From contig NZ_RJLM01000001.1 in NCBI RefSeq assembly GCF_004104355.1, positions 1,034,711 to 1,098,710 on the forward strand: a stretch of DNA of 64,000 nt, in the 5' to 3' direction. Shown here one piece after another: positions 55,333 through 64,000 of the stretch. The position numbers were made by a program, and so were the translations under genes. The notes beneath the pieces are model-generated. The model saw only the letters and a program-made list of their open reading frames with translations, searched no databases and had not been told where the DNA came from. The DNA is from Photobacterium chitinilyticum (GTDB lineage: Bacteria > Pseudomonadota > Gammaproteobacteria > Enterobacterales > Vibrionaceae). Position 1 is the first letter of the stretch, and every line of letters starts with the position of its first letter.

Positions 55333-55439
55333 TAAAACTCCCAACTGTTTGATAAAACAGTTTTTACCTAACGATGGCTTCAGCCCGTATTCGGGCTGAA
55401 GCCGTTCAGTACATCAATACACTGGATTTGCCGCAATGA

Positions 55440-56057
55440 TTAGGCCTTGCGTACCTTGCCTGCATCATAGGCAAGATCATCAGTGCTCGCCCAACCGGCT
55501 TCTTTGGCACCACGTGCGACAACCCGATCACGGTAGATGTCGGACACTTTAGCCGCATCACCCGCCAAAAGTGCCTTGGTCGAACATAGCGATGCACACA
55601 TCGGTAGTTTGCCTTCTGCAATACGGTTAGAACCGTACTTCTGCTTCTCTTCATGCGAACCAGGCTCTACACCCGGTCCACCTGCGCAGAAGGTACACTT
55701 ATCCATCTTTCCACGCTCGGCAAACGCGCCCTGTTTAGGGAACTGAGGCGCACCAAACGGACAAGCAAACAAACAGTAACCACAACCGATACACAGATCT
55801 TTGTTATGGCGTACGATGCCGTCTTCGGTTTGCTCGAAACAATCTGCCGGACATACCGCCATACATGGGGCATCACTACAGTGCATACAAGCAACAGAAA
55901 TTGACGTTTCACCCGGCTCACCATCGTTTAGGGTAACGACTCGGCGGCGCTGGATGCCCCACTCAAGCGCATCATCGTTTTCGTTTTTACAGGCGGTAAC
56001 ACAACCGTTGCACTCGATACAACGTTTAGAGTCACAAAGAAATTTCATACGTGCCAT
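55440..56057 (-). CDS. fdhB: formate dehydrogenase beta subunit (four [4Fe-4S])
   Basis: 205 aa. Cys clusters CIECNGCVTACKNE, CMHCSDAPCMAVCP and CIGCGYCLFACPFG plus CTFCAGG near residue 115 give the four-cluster ferredoxin pattern of FDH3-type beta subunits. Carries electrons from the molybdenum subunit to the cytochrome b. AAGGAG 8 bp before ATG; 12 bp after the alpha-subunit stop. Confidence 0.93.
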   Translation of the reverse strand: MARMKFLCDSKRCIECNGCVTACKNENDDALEWGIQRRRVVTLNDGEPGETSISVACMHCSDAPCMAVCPADCFEQTEDGIVRHNKDLCIGCGYCLFACPFGAPQFPKQGAFAERGKMDKCTFCAGGPGVEPGSHEEKQKYGSNRIAEGKLPMCASLCSTKALLAGDAAKVSDIYRDRVVARGAKEAGWASTDDLAYDAGKVRKA

Positions 56058-56069
56058 CAGAATGACTCC

Positions 56070-58925
56070 TTACGCTTTAGAGATCTTACATAGGGTTACT
56101 TTGGTTTCCTGCATCTGAGTAACAGGATCGTAGCCGTATGTGGTTGCAATATTTGCCGATTCGCCAGAAACGAACGGTGCAGAACCCTCAGGGTAGTTAC
56201 CACGCAGGTCTTCACCCTGGAACTTGCCACCAAAGTGGAACGGAATGAATGCCAGGCCCGGTTTCACACGGCGAGTTACCATCGCTTTAACGTGAATACG
56301 GCCCTTCTCGGCACCTTCAACCCAAACCATATCACCGTCACGGAAGCCAAGATCGTTGGCATCTTTCGGGTTAACCTCAACAAACATCTCTTGCTGCAGT
56401 TCTGCCAGCCAAGGGTTAGAACGGGTTTCATCACCACCCCCCTCGTACTCAACCAGACGGCCAGACGTGAGAATAATTGGATACTCACCTGATACATCTT
56501 TGTCCTGGATTGACTTGTACAGGGTCGGTAGACGGAACATCGCTTCACTATCATTCCAGGTCGGGTAATCCGCAACCAGATCACGACGAGGTGTATACAA
56601 CGGCTCACGGTGAAGCGGTACAGCATCAGGGAAGGTCCAGACAACGGCACGCGCTTTGGCGTTACCGTAAGGAATACAGCCATGCTTGATAGCAACACGC
56701 TGGATGCCGCCCGAAACGTCAGTTTTCCAGTTTTTGCCTTCTGCAGCCGCTTTTTCTTCTGCCGTCAGTTCATCCCACCATCCCAGTTGCTTCAGCATCT
56801 TGTGGGTAAATTCCGGATAGCCATCTTCCAACTCACAACCAAGTGAAAAGCTATCATCAGCAAGCAGACTTTCACCATTACGCTCAACACCGAAGCGAGC
56901 ACGGAAGTTACCACCGCCCTGCGCTACCGTCTTGGACGTATCGTAAAGAATATGGGTACCTGGGTGCTTCATCTCAGGCGTCCCCCAACAAGGCCAAGGC
57001 AGACCGTATGTTTCACCGTCAGCCACACCGCCTTCAGCTTCAAGTGACGTTTTGTGGAAGGTATGCCAGTTCTGTTGGTGTGCTTTCAGGCGCTCAGGAC
57101 TCTGACCGGTATAGCCGATGGTCCACATACCCTTGTTGAATTCACGGGTAATGTCTTCAATCACCGGCTGGTTGTTTTCAACCTTGATGTGCTTGAACAG
57201 CTGATCGGCAAGGCCAAGCTTTTTCGCCAGCAGATACATGATTTCGTGATCAGGCTTAGATTCGAACAGCGGTTCAATAACCTGGTCGCGCCACTGAATC
57301 GAACGGTTTGTCGCCGTTACCGAGCCTGTTGTTTCAAACTGGGTAGTAGCTGGCAATAGATACACATTATCAGTACGACCATTCATTACTGCCGCAACGC
57401 CCGGATACGGATCAACGATAACCATCATGTCCAGCTTGCTCATAGCTGTGCGCATTTCAGGGCCACGGGTCTGCGAGTTCACCGCATGTCCCCAGTAGAA
57501 CATGGCACGGATGTTATCGTTCTGCTCGATATTGGCTTTGTCTTCCAATACGCCATCGATCCAGCGTGATACCGGGATACCGGCGTTGTTCATTGGCTTC
57601 TTGCCGCGATAGTCAGCCTGATCAAAACGCCCTTTCAGCCATTCGTAATCGACATCCCATACGCCAGCCCAGTGCTTCCACGCGCCTTCAGACAGGCCGT
57701 AGTAACCCGGTAGGTTGTCTGACAGAACACCAAAGTCCGTCGCACCCTGTACGTTATCGTGACCACGGAAAATATTGGCACCACCACCAGGTTTACCCAT
57801 GTTGCCAAGGGCAAGTTCAAGAATGCAGTACGCACGGGTATTGTTGTTACCGGTGGTGTGCTGAGTACCCCCCATACACCAGACAACACAGCCCGGGCGA
57901 TTCTCAGACAGCATCTTCGCAGTTTTGTAGACTTCGGCTTCAGGCACACCACTTACACGTTCAACTTCTGCAGGTGTCCACTTCGCCACTTCGGCACGAA
58001 CCTCATCCATACCCCAAACGCGCTGACGGATGAACTCTTTGTCTTCCCAGCCATTTTTGAAGATATGGAACAGGATGCCCCAAATAAACGACACGTCAGA
58101 GCCCGGACGCAGTGATACGTAGTGATCTGATTTTGCCGCCGTACGGGTACGGCGCGGATCAGCAACAACTATCTTACAGCTGTTACGCTCTTTGGCGATC
58201 AAGATATGCTGCATTGCTACCGGGTGAGCTTCCGCTGCATTCGAACCAATAAACAGAATCGACTTACAGTTATGCATGTCATTCAATGAGTTGGTCATCG
58301 CACCGTAGCCCCAGGTGTTGGCAACACCGGCAACCGTCGTTGAGTGACAGATACGCGCCTGGTGGTCAACGTTGTTGGTGCCCCATAGCGACACCATCTT
58401 GCGGAACAGATAGGCCTGTTCGTTGTTGTGTTTCGCCGAACCCAACCAATAAACCGAATCGGGACCTGACTCTTCACGGATTTTCAGCACTTGCTGGCTG
58501 ACTTCTTCCAAGGCCTGTTCCCAGCTAAGTTTCTTCCACTTGCCGTTAACCAATTTCATTGGGTATTTAGCGCGACGCTCACCATGACCGTGTTCGCGTA
58601 ACGCAGCACCTTTAGCACAGTGTCCACCAGCGTTAAAAGGATGGTCAAAAGCGGGTTCTTGGCCAGTCCAGACACCTTCTTGTACTTCAGCGTAAATACC
58701 ACAACCCACAGAACAGTGAGAACAAATGGTACGTTTAATTTCAACAGGCGCTTTCGGATCAACCGTTTTTGCTTCTGCTTTTTTCATCATGCCCGGTGCA
58801 AACATGCTGGCACCAGCAACACCACCAGCCGCCGCCAGTGATGAATTACGAATAAAGGAACGACGAGAAATACCAAGCTGGTTTTCGTCCTTGCTCACTT
58901 TGTCGGAACGTTTAGTCAGTTTCAT
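56070..58925 (-). CDS. fdhA: formate dehydrogenase alpha subunit (molybdopterin), Tat-exported
   Basis: 951 aa. Twin-arginine signal (SRRSFIRNSSLAAAGGVAGA), an N-terminal [4Fe-4S] site (C68, C71, C75, C103), and QARICHSTTVAG, where C193 is the Mo/W ligand: the Cys type, not selenocysteine. The bis-MGD binding domains run to the end. Oxidises formate to CO2 in the periplasm. GGAG 7 bp before ATG. Follows the small Tat protein gene by 13 bp. Confidence 0.95.
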   Translation of the reverse strand: MKLTKRSDKVSKDENQLGISRRSFIRNSSLAAAGGVAGASMFAPGMMKKAEAKTVDPKAPVEIKRTICSHCSVGCGIYAEVQEGVWTGQEPAFDHPFNAGGHCAKGAALREHGHGERRAKYPMKLVNGKWKKLSWEQALEEVSQQVLKIREESGPDSVYWLGSAKHNNEQAYLFRKMVSLWGTNNVDHQARICHSTTVAGVANTWGYGAMTNSLNDMHNCKSILFIGSNAAEAHPVAMQHILIAKERNSCKIVVADPRRTRTAAKSDHYVSLRPGSDVSFIWGILFHIFKNGWEDKEFIRQRVWGMDEVRAEVAKWTPAEVERVSGVPEAEVYKTAKMLSENRPGCVVWCMGGTQHTTGNNNTRAYCILELALGNMGKPGGGANIFRGHDNVQGATDFGVLSDNLPGYYGLSEGAWKHWAGVWDVDYEWLKGRFDQADYRGKKPMNNAGIPVSRWIDGVLEDKANIEQNDNIRAMFYWGHAVNSQTRGPEMRTAMSKLDMMVIVDPYPGVAAVMNGRTDNVYLLPATTQFETTGSVTATNRSIQWRDQVIEPLFESKPDHEIMYLLAKKLGLADQLFKHIKVENNQPVIEDITREFNKGMWTIGYTGQSPERLKAHQQNWHTFHKTSLEAEGGVADGETYGLPWPCWGTPEMKHPGTHILYDTSKTVAQGGGNFRARFGVERNGESLLADDSFSLGCELEDGYPEFTHKMLKQLGWWDELTAEEKAAAEGKNWKTDVSGGIQRVAIKHGCIPYGNAKARAVVWTFPDAVPLHREPLYTPRRDLVADYPTWNDSEAMFRLPTLYKSIQDKDVSGEYPIILTSGRLVEYEGGGDETRSNPWLAELQQEMFVEVNPKDANDLGFRDGDMVWVEGAEKGRIHVKAMVTRRVKPGLAFIPFHFGGKFQGEDLRGNYPEGSAPFVSGESANIATTYGYDPVTQMQETKVTLCKISKA

Positions 58926-58938
58926 TTATTGCTCCGCC

Positions 58939-59154
58939 TTACAAGGTTTCGTAGTAATCACGAACATGCTGAGTTTCGCGATAGCCTGTTGTTTTCGATT
59001 CGTTTTTTTCTTCCGGTTTATCAGCTGCTGCCTGAGCAACAGTTGTTGTACCAGCCGCAACAGCACCAGCAGCCACGGTCAAACCAATGTTTTTCAACAA
59101 TTGGCGACGGCTTTGATTAGTTTCATTATGAATAGGTTTATTTTGCTCACTCAT
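58939..59154 (-). CDS. small Tat-signal protein of the formate dehydrogenase operon
   Basis: 71 aa from ATG 59154 (AAGGAGC upstream; a longer frame to 59202 is not supported). Twin-arginine motif SRRQLLKNIGL, hydrophobic stretch, AQA cleavage site, and only ~30 mature residues ending RETQHVRDYYETL. Small Tat proteins of this kind lie before fdhA in Vibrio/Shewanella-type loci; the function is unknown, perhaps enzyme assembly or export with its partner. Confidence 0.82.
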   Translation of the reverse strand: MSEQNKPIHNETNQSRRQLLKNIGLTVAAGAVAAGTTTVAQAAADKPEEKNESKTTGYRETQHVRDYYETL

Positions 59155-59264
59155 GAAAGCTTGCTCCTTTATCGTTGTTCCAGATGACCAAACAATGTTC
59201 ATCAGGAATCGATTCTTATGTTTTTTTCTAATTACGTCGTAACAAAAAGCAAAGTCAGAAAATT

Positions 59265-59882
59265 CTAATTCGCTTCAATAAAACGCGTTTTCTCTACCGT
59301 TAAAAACTGCAACGCCAGCTCGCCCACCGCGCAATAGAACACAGCACTTTCAGCCGCTTTCATATCGGCACACAAGCGCTCAAACCACGTAGCAATATGG
59401 CGGTTAAAGAAAGTTCTCTGAAGGTGCTCATCGCCTCCTTCCACCAGCATAGCCATCACTTCAAGCAATGCGGCAATATGATCTTCCGGCTCTTTGACCG
59501 ACTCATCTCGCTGAAAACCCAGCTGAGCCAAATCACGACGTAGATGGGCCAAAGGCATCTCCATCAAAGATCCCGTCAGATACCAAGAGCCAAATGGCAC
59601 AATTTCACCACGACCAATGCCAATGAACAGATCTTGATATTCTTCTTCAACAGCAATGAGGTTGGCTTTTTTAGCCGCCAGTTTGACTAATGGCCAAGCA
59701 GCTGCCATTTCGGTAGTTCGGTGCTCTGACGTATCTACATTTAGATCTGCAAGCCAATTCAGGACGTTTTCATCCGGAGCCTGACGCATCAAATGCGCAA
59801 GCATGGCGTAGATCTCGATACGCAGTGACATTTCTTCGTGTTGCGGCTGATTAACCATTTGTTGTTCCATTTGTTGCCCCAT
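59265..59882 (-). CDS. TorD/DmsD-family chaperone for formate dehydrogenase
   Basis: 205 aa, all helical. EYQDLFIGIGRGEIVPFGSW is the TorD-family centre (ExxLFxGxG...P). These chaperones bind the Tat signal and guard cofactor insertion; here the client is presumably FdhA (and perhaps the small Tat protein). AAGGAG 6 bp before ATG. Confidence 0.9.
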   Translation of the reverse strand: MGQQMEQQMVNQPQHEEMSLRIEIYAMLAHLMRQAPDENVLNWLADLNVDTSEHRTTEMAAAWPLVKLAAKKANLIAVEEEYQDLFIGIGRGEIVPFGSWYLTGSLMEMPLAHLRRDLAQLGFQRDESVKEPEDHIAALLEVMAMLVEGGDEHLQRTFFNRHIATWFERLCADMKAAESAVFYCAVGELALQFLTVEKTRFIEAN

Positions 59883-59892
59883 ACTTAGCTCC

Positions 59893-61581
59893 TTACACCC
59901 TTAACTGGCTTTCAGGATCGTCTTCGATCTTCGAAAAGACATCACGAACACGACAGTCTTCACACATAGCCAACCGGCGAATGGCATCTCCCTGGAATTG
60001 CGAGTGACCTTGTAACTTTTCAGTTAGCATTTTCACCATAGATGCCGGTGCAAATGGTTTTCCACAACTGGTACAACACGCAGCAGCTTCTTCATAAACA
60101 ACACGAGCTTCCTGACGTGATGCTTTGTTCCAGTTAAGACCCGGCTTTAACGCAATCACTTTTTCAGGACAGGCCTTTTCACACATACCGCATTGCACGC
60201 AATCTTCTTCGATGAACAACAATCCCGGACGTTCGCCAATAGCATGCAGAGCACGTGTCGGACATACCGCCACACACCCCATACATAAAGTGCAATCATT
60301 GGACTGGCATTCCACCGAACCGTAAGGTGCATTTTCAGGTACATCTGAACGCTCAGGCTTTTCTTCAGCGGCGTGATAAAGCAATTCAAGAACAGCAAAG
60401 AGCTTTTCACGTTTCGTGCCTTCGATTCGCTCAGCAGAAGAAACCGCGATAGGAAGCAATGCCGCATCGAAAGCCTTGAATGACTCAGCAGAAGCTAAAT
60501 CAAATAACGCAATACGTTCAGCTTCATAACCCAGTTCAGTCAGAAAATTCTGAGCAATCGCAAGTTCGTCAGTAAGAACACGATCAATCGTGGCAGGAAT
60601 ATAAGCGGTATTCGTAGCTAGAAGCACTTGATGAGCACCATATGCCAAGGCACTAAACCAAGTATCAATACCCACGGTTGCCAACTCTTCCAGTGCCACC
60701 GGAATAACAGTGGAAGGAAGAGTGGATAGCGCGTTTGCCACAGATTGCTCATCACGATTTCCAAACAAAAGAAGTGTTGGCTTTTCACCCCCTTCTTGCA
60801 GGTAACGCTTTAATAGTCGATGAACAAAATGCTGAGTATTATCGGGATCAGGTAATGCGTAGCTAATGGCTTCTGTAGGGCAAGCCGTCGCACAGGTTCC
60901 CACTCCCTGACAAAGATACGGATTAATTTCAATGGCATGACCATTGCTGGATAGTGCACCCGCCGGGCACGCATCTACACAACGATCACAACCGCTCACG
61001 CCACGCGATGAATGGGCACAAATATCAGGATTCAAACGAAAATACTTTGGCTTATCAAAGGTTCCCAACATAGCTGGAAGATCTTCAATTACATTCGCCA
61101 ATTTTGCTTTGCCAGCACCAACACCATAATAGCCAGGCGCTGGAATTTCCGTTGTCACTACCCCCTCAGCGGTCATATCGACCACAAGATCAAAGCAATC
61201 ACGACCAATCGCAATTTTTGCTAGGTTAGCGTCAGATCGACAAGTCACTTCAAACGCACCAAGGTAGCCTTTAACAGCTACCTGATCGCTGAAGTACATG
61301 TTGTCACCGTTCGCTGCTGTACCCGCCTTTTCACCTGTTCTTTCTGTCGCCTTTTCTGTGACTAACAGCGTCACCGAATTCAATGCTGAAAATTGAGGTG
61401 CTAACGCTGTTATCGTTTCCTGCTCACCAATCAACAACACGTTGCCGCGGCTTTCATAGGAAACCGTAGGTGGGATCAGGTTTGACAGCTCGACGGTTCC
61501 TGCAATCGCAGTTTGTCGGGCTTGTCCGTTCTTGTCTGAAAATAGGTTGTCAGAAAATGCTTCTAGTGTACTTTTTAACAT
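59893..61581 (-). CDS. polyferredoxin-type 4Fe-4S protein of the fdh locus
   Basis: 562 aa, soluble. Three ferredoxin regions: CAHSSRGVSGCDRCVDACP, CQGVGTCATACP, and a C-terminal pair CTLCMGCVAVCP / CVQCGMCEKACP, then a final CTSCGK and CEDCRVRDVF cluster. A DrgA/IorA-like domain with a LLLFGNRDE strand lies between. Probably an electron carrier or assembly factor for the dehydrogenase. First gene of the run down to fdhC, 10 bp before the chaperone gene. AGGA 6 bp before ATG. Confidence 0.82.
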   Translation of the reverse strand: MLKSTLEAFSDNLFSDKNGQARQTAIAGTVELSNLIPPTVSYESRGNVLLIGEQETITALAPQFSALNSVTLLVTEKATERTGEKAGTAANGDNMYFSDQVAVKGYLGAFEVTCRSDANLAKIAIGRDCFDLVVDMTAEGVVTTEIPAPGYYGVGAGKAKLANVIEDLPAMLGTFDKPKYFRLNPDICAHSSRGVSGCDRCVDACPAGALSSNGHAIEINPYLCQGVGTCATACPTEAISYALPDPDNTQHFVHRLLKRYLQEGGEKPTLLLFGNRDEQSVANALSTLPSTVIPVALEELATVGIDTWFSALAYGAHQVLLATNTAYIPATIDRVLTDELAIAQNFLTELGYEAERIALFDLASAESFKAFDAALLPIAVSSAERIEGTKREKLFAVLELLYHAAEEKPERSDVPENAPYGSVECQSNDCTLCMGCVAVCPTRALHAIGERPGLLFIEEDCVQCGMCEKACPEKVIALKPGLNWNKASRQEARVVYEEAAACCTSCGKPFAPASMVKMLTEKLQGHSQFQGDAIRRLAMCEDCRVRDVFSKIEDDPESQLRV

Positions 61582-61912
61582 TCTTATTCCTGTCTACTCG
61601 TCACCGTCAGTCAGTGCCGATTGAAGTACCTTGTTTTATAAAGAATTTTTAAAAACAGGACGCTTCATACCCTTTATAAGAGCAATAACCGAACCAACTT
61701 TTTACGGAATAAAATGACCTATAGGGAACTAAAGTCAGGCGGAGGCAGTTTGGGCAACCCATCAAGGGACAATTTGTCCCAGCGGCTTACATGCATTGCG
61801 CCAAAATGTCCCGATTGTTTTTAAGGGTATTATTCCCTTTTTGTCCCAACTTCAATTTCGCCGCCTTGTTTTTAACAACATCCGGCTTTTCTTTTTTATT
61901 AATTACGGAAAA
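61582..61912. promoter_or_regulatory. fdh operon upstream region with TGTCCC repeats
   Basis: 331 bp. Contains a sigma-54-like promoter (61681-61696, minus), the palindrome GGGACAATTTGTCCC (61766-61780) and two further TGTCCC copies (61807-61812, 61842-61847), spaced 32-35 bp apart. The layout fits an upstream activating region for a sigma-54 activator. Confidence 0.55.
61681..61696 (-). promoter_or_regulatory. candidate sigma-54 promoter of the fdh operon
   Basis: Minus strand TGGTTCGGTTATTGCT against TGGCACG-N4-TTGCW: perfect -12 box, two mismatches in the -24 box, GG/GC spacing correct. Lies 100 bp before the polyferredoxin start codon. Confidence 0.6.
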
Positions 61913-62635
61913 CTAGCTTCTTTCCGATAAGACATCAGACTCGAAAGAAGAAAGATCTTCTGACAAGGTAGGGATAGATGCCTCTATCTCTTTAGATTCA
62001 AGTTCATGAGGTTCTAGCTCTGTTGATTCGGTTTTTGCTGAAAGTTCTGATGACTCGGCATCTACCACATTCCTATTTTCTTGCTCATTAATCACTGCCT
62101 GAGCAATTTCTTCCGAGGCTTCCTCAAGCTTTTCAGACGCCTGATTCACCCAGTTTCGAAGCTGTTTGGTCACACTGGAATCCAAGGTAGGGACATTGGA
62201 AAAATCTTCAGTGTGGTCATCCATATCACTGACATAATTAAATTCATCAGAATGGAACAACTTACGTAATGCCGCCTTCTTTACCGACTTTTCAACACCG
62301 CTTTTCATAAACGACGTTACCCCACCCTCAAAAGTCACACTGGCAACATCTTTCAACGTCAGCCTAGTCTCTTCGGACACCGCTTCCTTGAGAACTGTTT
62401 GCTCGCATGCCTCATCGGCTTCAACAGATATTTCTGACTCTGCTTCTACCTCATGTTCAGTGGAAGGCTTGAAAGAAAAACTCCCGACCTCCTCGACTGT
62501 ATATTCTGAAATATCAGAGAGTTGAACCGGTTCGGTGTCGCCTTGTACTGATAGAGCATCCGCCTCCACTTCAGCCGTTTCTTCCCTGACAGCGAGTTTA
62601 CGACTTGACCACCGTTGCAAAAAATTAGTTGCCAC
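61913..62635 (-). CDS. DUF3306 protein of the fdh locus
   Basis: 240 aa. The opening NFLQRWSSRKLAVREE is the DUF3306 start; the rest is acidic and low in complexity, with a conserved-looking ALRKLFHSDEFNYVSDMDDH segment (about 128-147). Function unknown; always seen with formate dehydrogenase genes. GTG start at 62635, inside the end of the DUF3305 gene (11-bp overlap). Confidence 0.85.
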   Translation of the reverse strand: MATNFLQRWSSRKLAVREETAEVEADALSVQGDTEPVQLSDISEYTVEEVGSFSFKPSTEHEVEAESEISVEADEACEQTVLKEAVSEETRLTLKDVASVTFEGGVTSFMKSGVEKSVKKAALRKLFHSDEFNYVSDMDDHTEDFSNVPTLDSSVTKQLRNWVNQASEKLEEASEEIAQAVINEQENRNVVDAESSELSAKTESTELEPHELESKEIEASIPTLSEDLSSFESDVLSERS

Positions 62636-63101
62636 TGGAGCGCCCTTTTTGGTCTTTGTTCTTGTTTTTACAGCGTTTGCGTCTGAATTCGATCAACTCG
62701 CCATGACGACCAATAAACGCTTCCATCCAAGCCTGTACCTGAAGCGGTATTTGAATATGCAGTACTTGGTAATCACCATCCATATAGCTACCGGCAACAC
62801 TTTGTGCAGCCGTTACCAATAAGGGGGAAAGCTGTTCATTCTCTTCTTCGCAAACAATGAATAAGTGCGGGTCTTGAGAGCTCAAATTAAAGCGATATTC
62901 GGTGCGCTCATCGCGGTAAAGTTCTAGTGGAAGAATGTGCCCACCTTCAGATTGGGCAACTTCATCTTTTTTGTCCTGATCATAAAGACACACATCTTCG
63001 ATAGACCAAGACAAGGTCGGCCAGCGACCGATTTGCTTTTCTTCAAAGGCCAAACGAAAGGCTATTGGCCATATGGATTCATCTTTACGTAAACCTGGCA
63101 C
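62625..63101 (-). CDS. DUF3305 protein of the fdh locus
   Basis: 158 aa. IWPIAFRLAFEEKQIGRWPT and LSWSIEDVCL at the N-terminus, LELYRDERTEYRFNLSSQDP in the middle and a basic tail (RRKRCKNKNKDQK). Function unknown, associated with formate dehydrogenase maturation loci. GTG start at 63101 with GGAG 5 bp before it. Overlaps DUF3306, so the two are translated together. Confidence 0.85.
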   Translation of the reverse strand: MPGLRKDESIWPIAFRLAFEEKQIGRWPTLSWSIEDVCLYDQDKKDEVAQSEGGHILPLELYRDERTEYRFNLSSQDPHLFIVCEEENEQLSPLLVTAAQSVAGSYMDGDYQVLHIQIPLQVQAWMEAFIGRHGELIEFRRKRCKNKNKDQKGRSSGN

Positions 63102-63326
63102 ATTCGCTCCTTAGTCATTGCTCGTGTACTCTTGAATATGGCTTACAAAGCAAATATCAGACCAACTTCAATTAAACCTCTCATTTCAATACTCTTGCCT
63201 CTTATAGTTGGAATGAAGTTTGCTAGACTTTGGGGTTATTAACGATATTTGAAATTGAGTGTCAGCCGTTAAACACTATTGAGCATAGACACTATTAGAC
63301 CGTTTTCGAATCAGCAGGAATTTCTG

Positions 63327-64000
63327 ATGACCCAACTGCCAAAAATCATTAAAACCAAATCATCCGTCAATCAGACTATGACCGTTCAGGTTATGGACGA
63401 GTACGGCGACATGATGGAAAAAGAAATCGCCTGCGAGCACCCCTTAACGGTTTACCTAAACTGGATTGAAGTCGTAACCTTGATGACCCTTGGTGAGCGA
63501 CCTTCGGCGTTAGTTCTCGGCTATCTGAAAAACCAGGGATTTATCGAGGACATCAATGCGATTGAATCATTGATTATCGACTGGGAGACCAACTCGGCGG
63601 CAGTCATCACCAAGGAGAACACCGACGGGCTGGAAAAGAAGCTCGGCAAGAAAACCGTTACATCAGGATGTGGTCAGGGCACCATGTTCGGCAATGTAAT
63701 GAAGAAACTCGAAGGCATTACACTCCCCCAACCTCAGATTCCCCAGTCGAAACTATACGGACTGTTGGAATCACTCACGCATCATAACGAAACCTACAAA
63801 GCGGCAGGTGCCGTGCATGGCTGCGCCGTCTGTAAAGACACTGACATTCTGTCTTTTGTCGAAGATGTGGGCAGACACAATGCCGTTGATACACTGGCAG
63901 GCGAGATGTGGCTGAAAGGTGAAACAGGTGAAGACAAGATTTTCTACACCACCGGTCGTCTCACTTCGGAAATGGTGATTAAGGTCGCCCAAATGGGGAT
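63327..64000 (+). CDS. fdhD: formate dehydrogenase accessory sulfurtransferase FdhD, 3' end missing
   Basis: First 224 codons; the frame is open at the window edge. EHPLTVYLNW and VTLMTLGERPSALVLGYL at the N-terminus, then GCAVCKD, the Cys pair that carries sulfur, and FVEDVGRHNAVDTLAG. FdhD hands sulfur from IscS to the molybdenum cofactor of the dehydrogenase. Divergent from the DUF3305 gene, 225 bp apart. AGGA lies before ATG. Confidence 0.93.
   Translation, partial: MTQLPKIIKTKSSVNQTMTVQVMDEYGDMMEKEIACEHPLTVYLNWIEVVTLMTLGERPSALVLGYLKNQGFIEDINAIESLIIDWETNSAAVITKENTDGLEKKLGKKTVTSGCGQGTMFGNVMKKLEGITLPQPQIPQSKLYGLLESLTHHNETYKAAGAVHGCAVCKDTDILSFVEDVGRHNAVDTLAGEMWLKGETGEDKIFYTTGRLTSEMVIKVAQMG

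Noticed and set aside
56070-58925. Selenocysteine in the formate dehydrogenase alpha subunit
   Set aside because: The Mo-ligand position is a normal Cys codon (C193), and no in-frame TGA occurs in the gene.
1-64000. CRISPR arrays, tRNA and rRNA genes
   Set aside because: No regularly spaced repeats, cloverleaf-like sequences or rRNA segments were seen anywhere in the window.

Overview
The window looks like chromosome from a marine gammaproteobacterium of the family Vibrionaceae (Photobacterium/Vibrio/Grimontia-like). Reasons: the order ccoNOQP - fixH - ccoI - ccoS - TauE/SafE protein - fnr - uspE with ttcA further on, a Vibrio-style formate dehydrogenase locus with DUF3305/DUF3306 proteins, a potABCD locus with a second, decayed potD, and a four-gene integration module of a kind I recall from Vibrio. 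The genus is inference; nothing here fixes it.

Layout. 1-6697: cbb3 oxidase and its assembly genes, then fnr (with an FNR box in front) and uspE. 8702-12250: small accessory genes (nitrilase-type amidase, methyltransferase, orphan PTS IIB, lipoprotein, GFA protein) lying between uspE and ttcA. 12256-24463: housekeeping and envelope genes (ttcA, SnoaL/DUF4440 protein, dacA, M32 carboxypeptidase, acyl-CoA dehydrogenase, pepT, a three-gene envelope operon), a RES-Xre toxin-antitoxin pair and a PTS remnant. 24905-29246: potABC, remains of one potD, and an intact potD. 29370-33316: a dimethylarginine hydrolase/permease operon with a matching sigma-54 promoter, a 33-bp palindrome and a divergent sigma-54 activator. 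33348-34736: LysR regulator divergent from a PACE efflux pump.

35485-53952 is an AT-rich integrative element of about 18.5 kb inserted in the host sirtuin gene cobB. The 3' part of the host gene is left at 34837-35484 and the 5' part at 53953-54016. The element has short inverted ends, a four-gene recombinase module (three large proteins of tyrosine-recombinase type plus a small auxiliary protein), and its own full-length diverged cobB just inside the right end, oriented so that the orphaned host promoter could read into it. Its main cargo (45936-51310) joins a thymidylate-synthase-like enzyme, a dNMP kinase, a protein resembling 5-hydroxymethyl-dU DNA kinase helical domains, a TIR protein (ThsB-like), an Nmad2-like protein and a SIR2-SLOG protein (ThsA). 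This is a Thoeris antiphage system apparently co-transcribed with predicted thymine-hypermodification enzymes, and is the most interesting part of the window.

54256-64000: the formate dehydrogenase operon (gamma, beta, alpha subunits, Tat peptide, TorD-type chaperone, polyferredoxin), DUF3306 and DUF3305 genes, and divergent fdhD cut by the window end. A second sigma-54-like promoter and repeated TGTCCC motifs lie in front of the polyferredoxin gene.

All family calls come from reading motifs and protein layout by eye; no database search was run.
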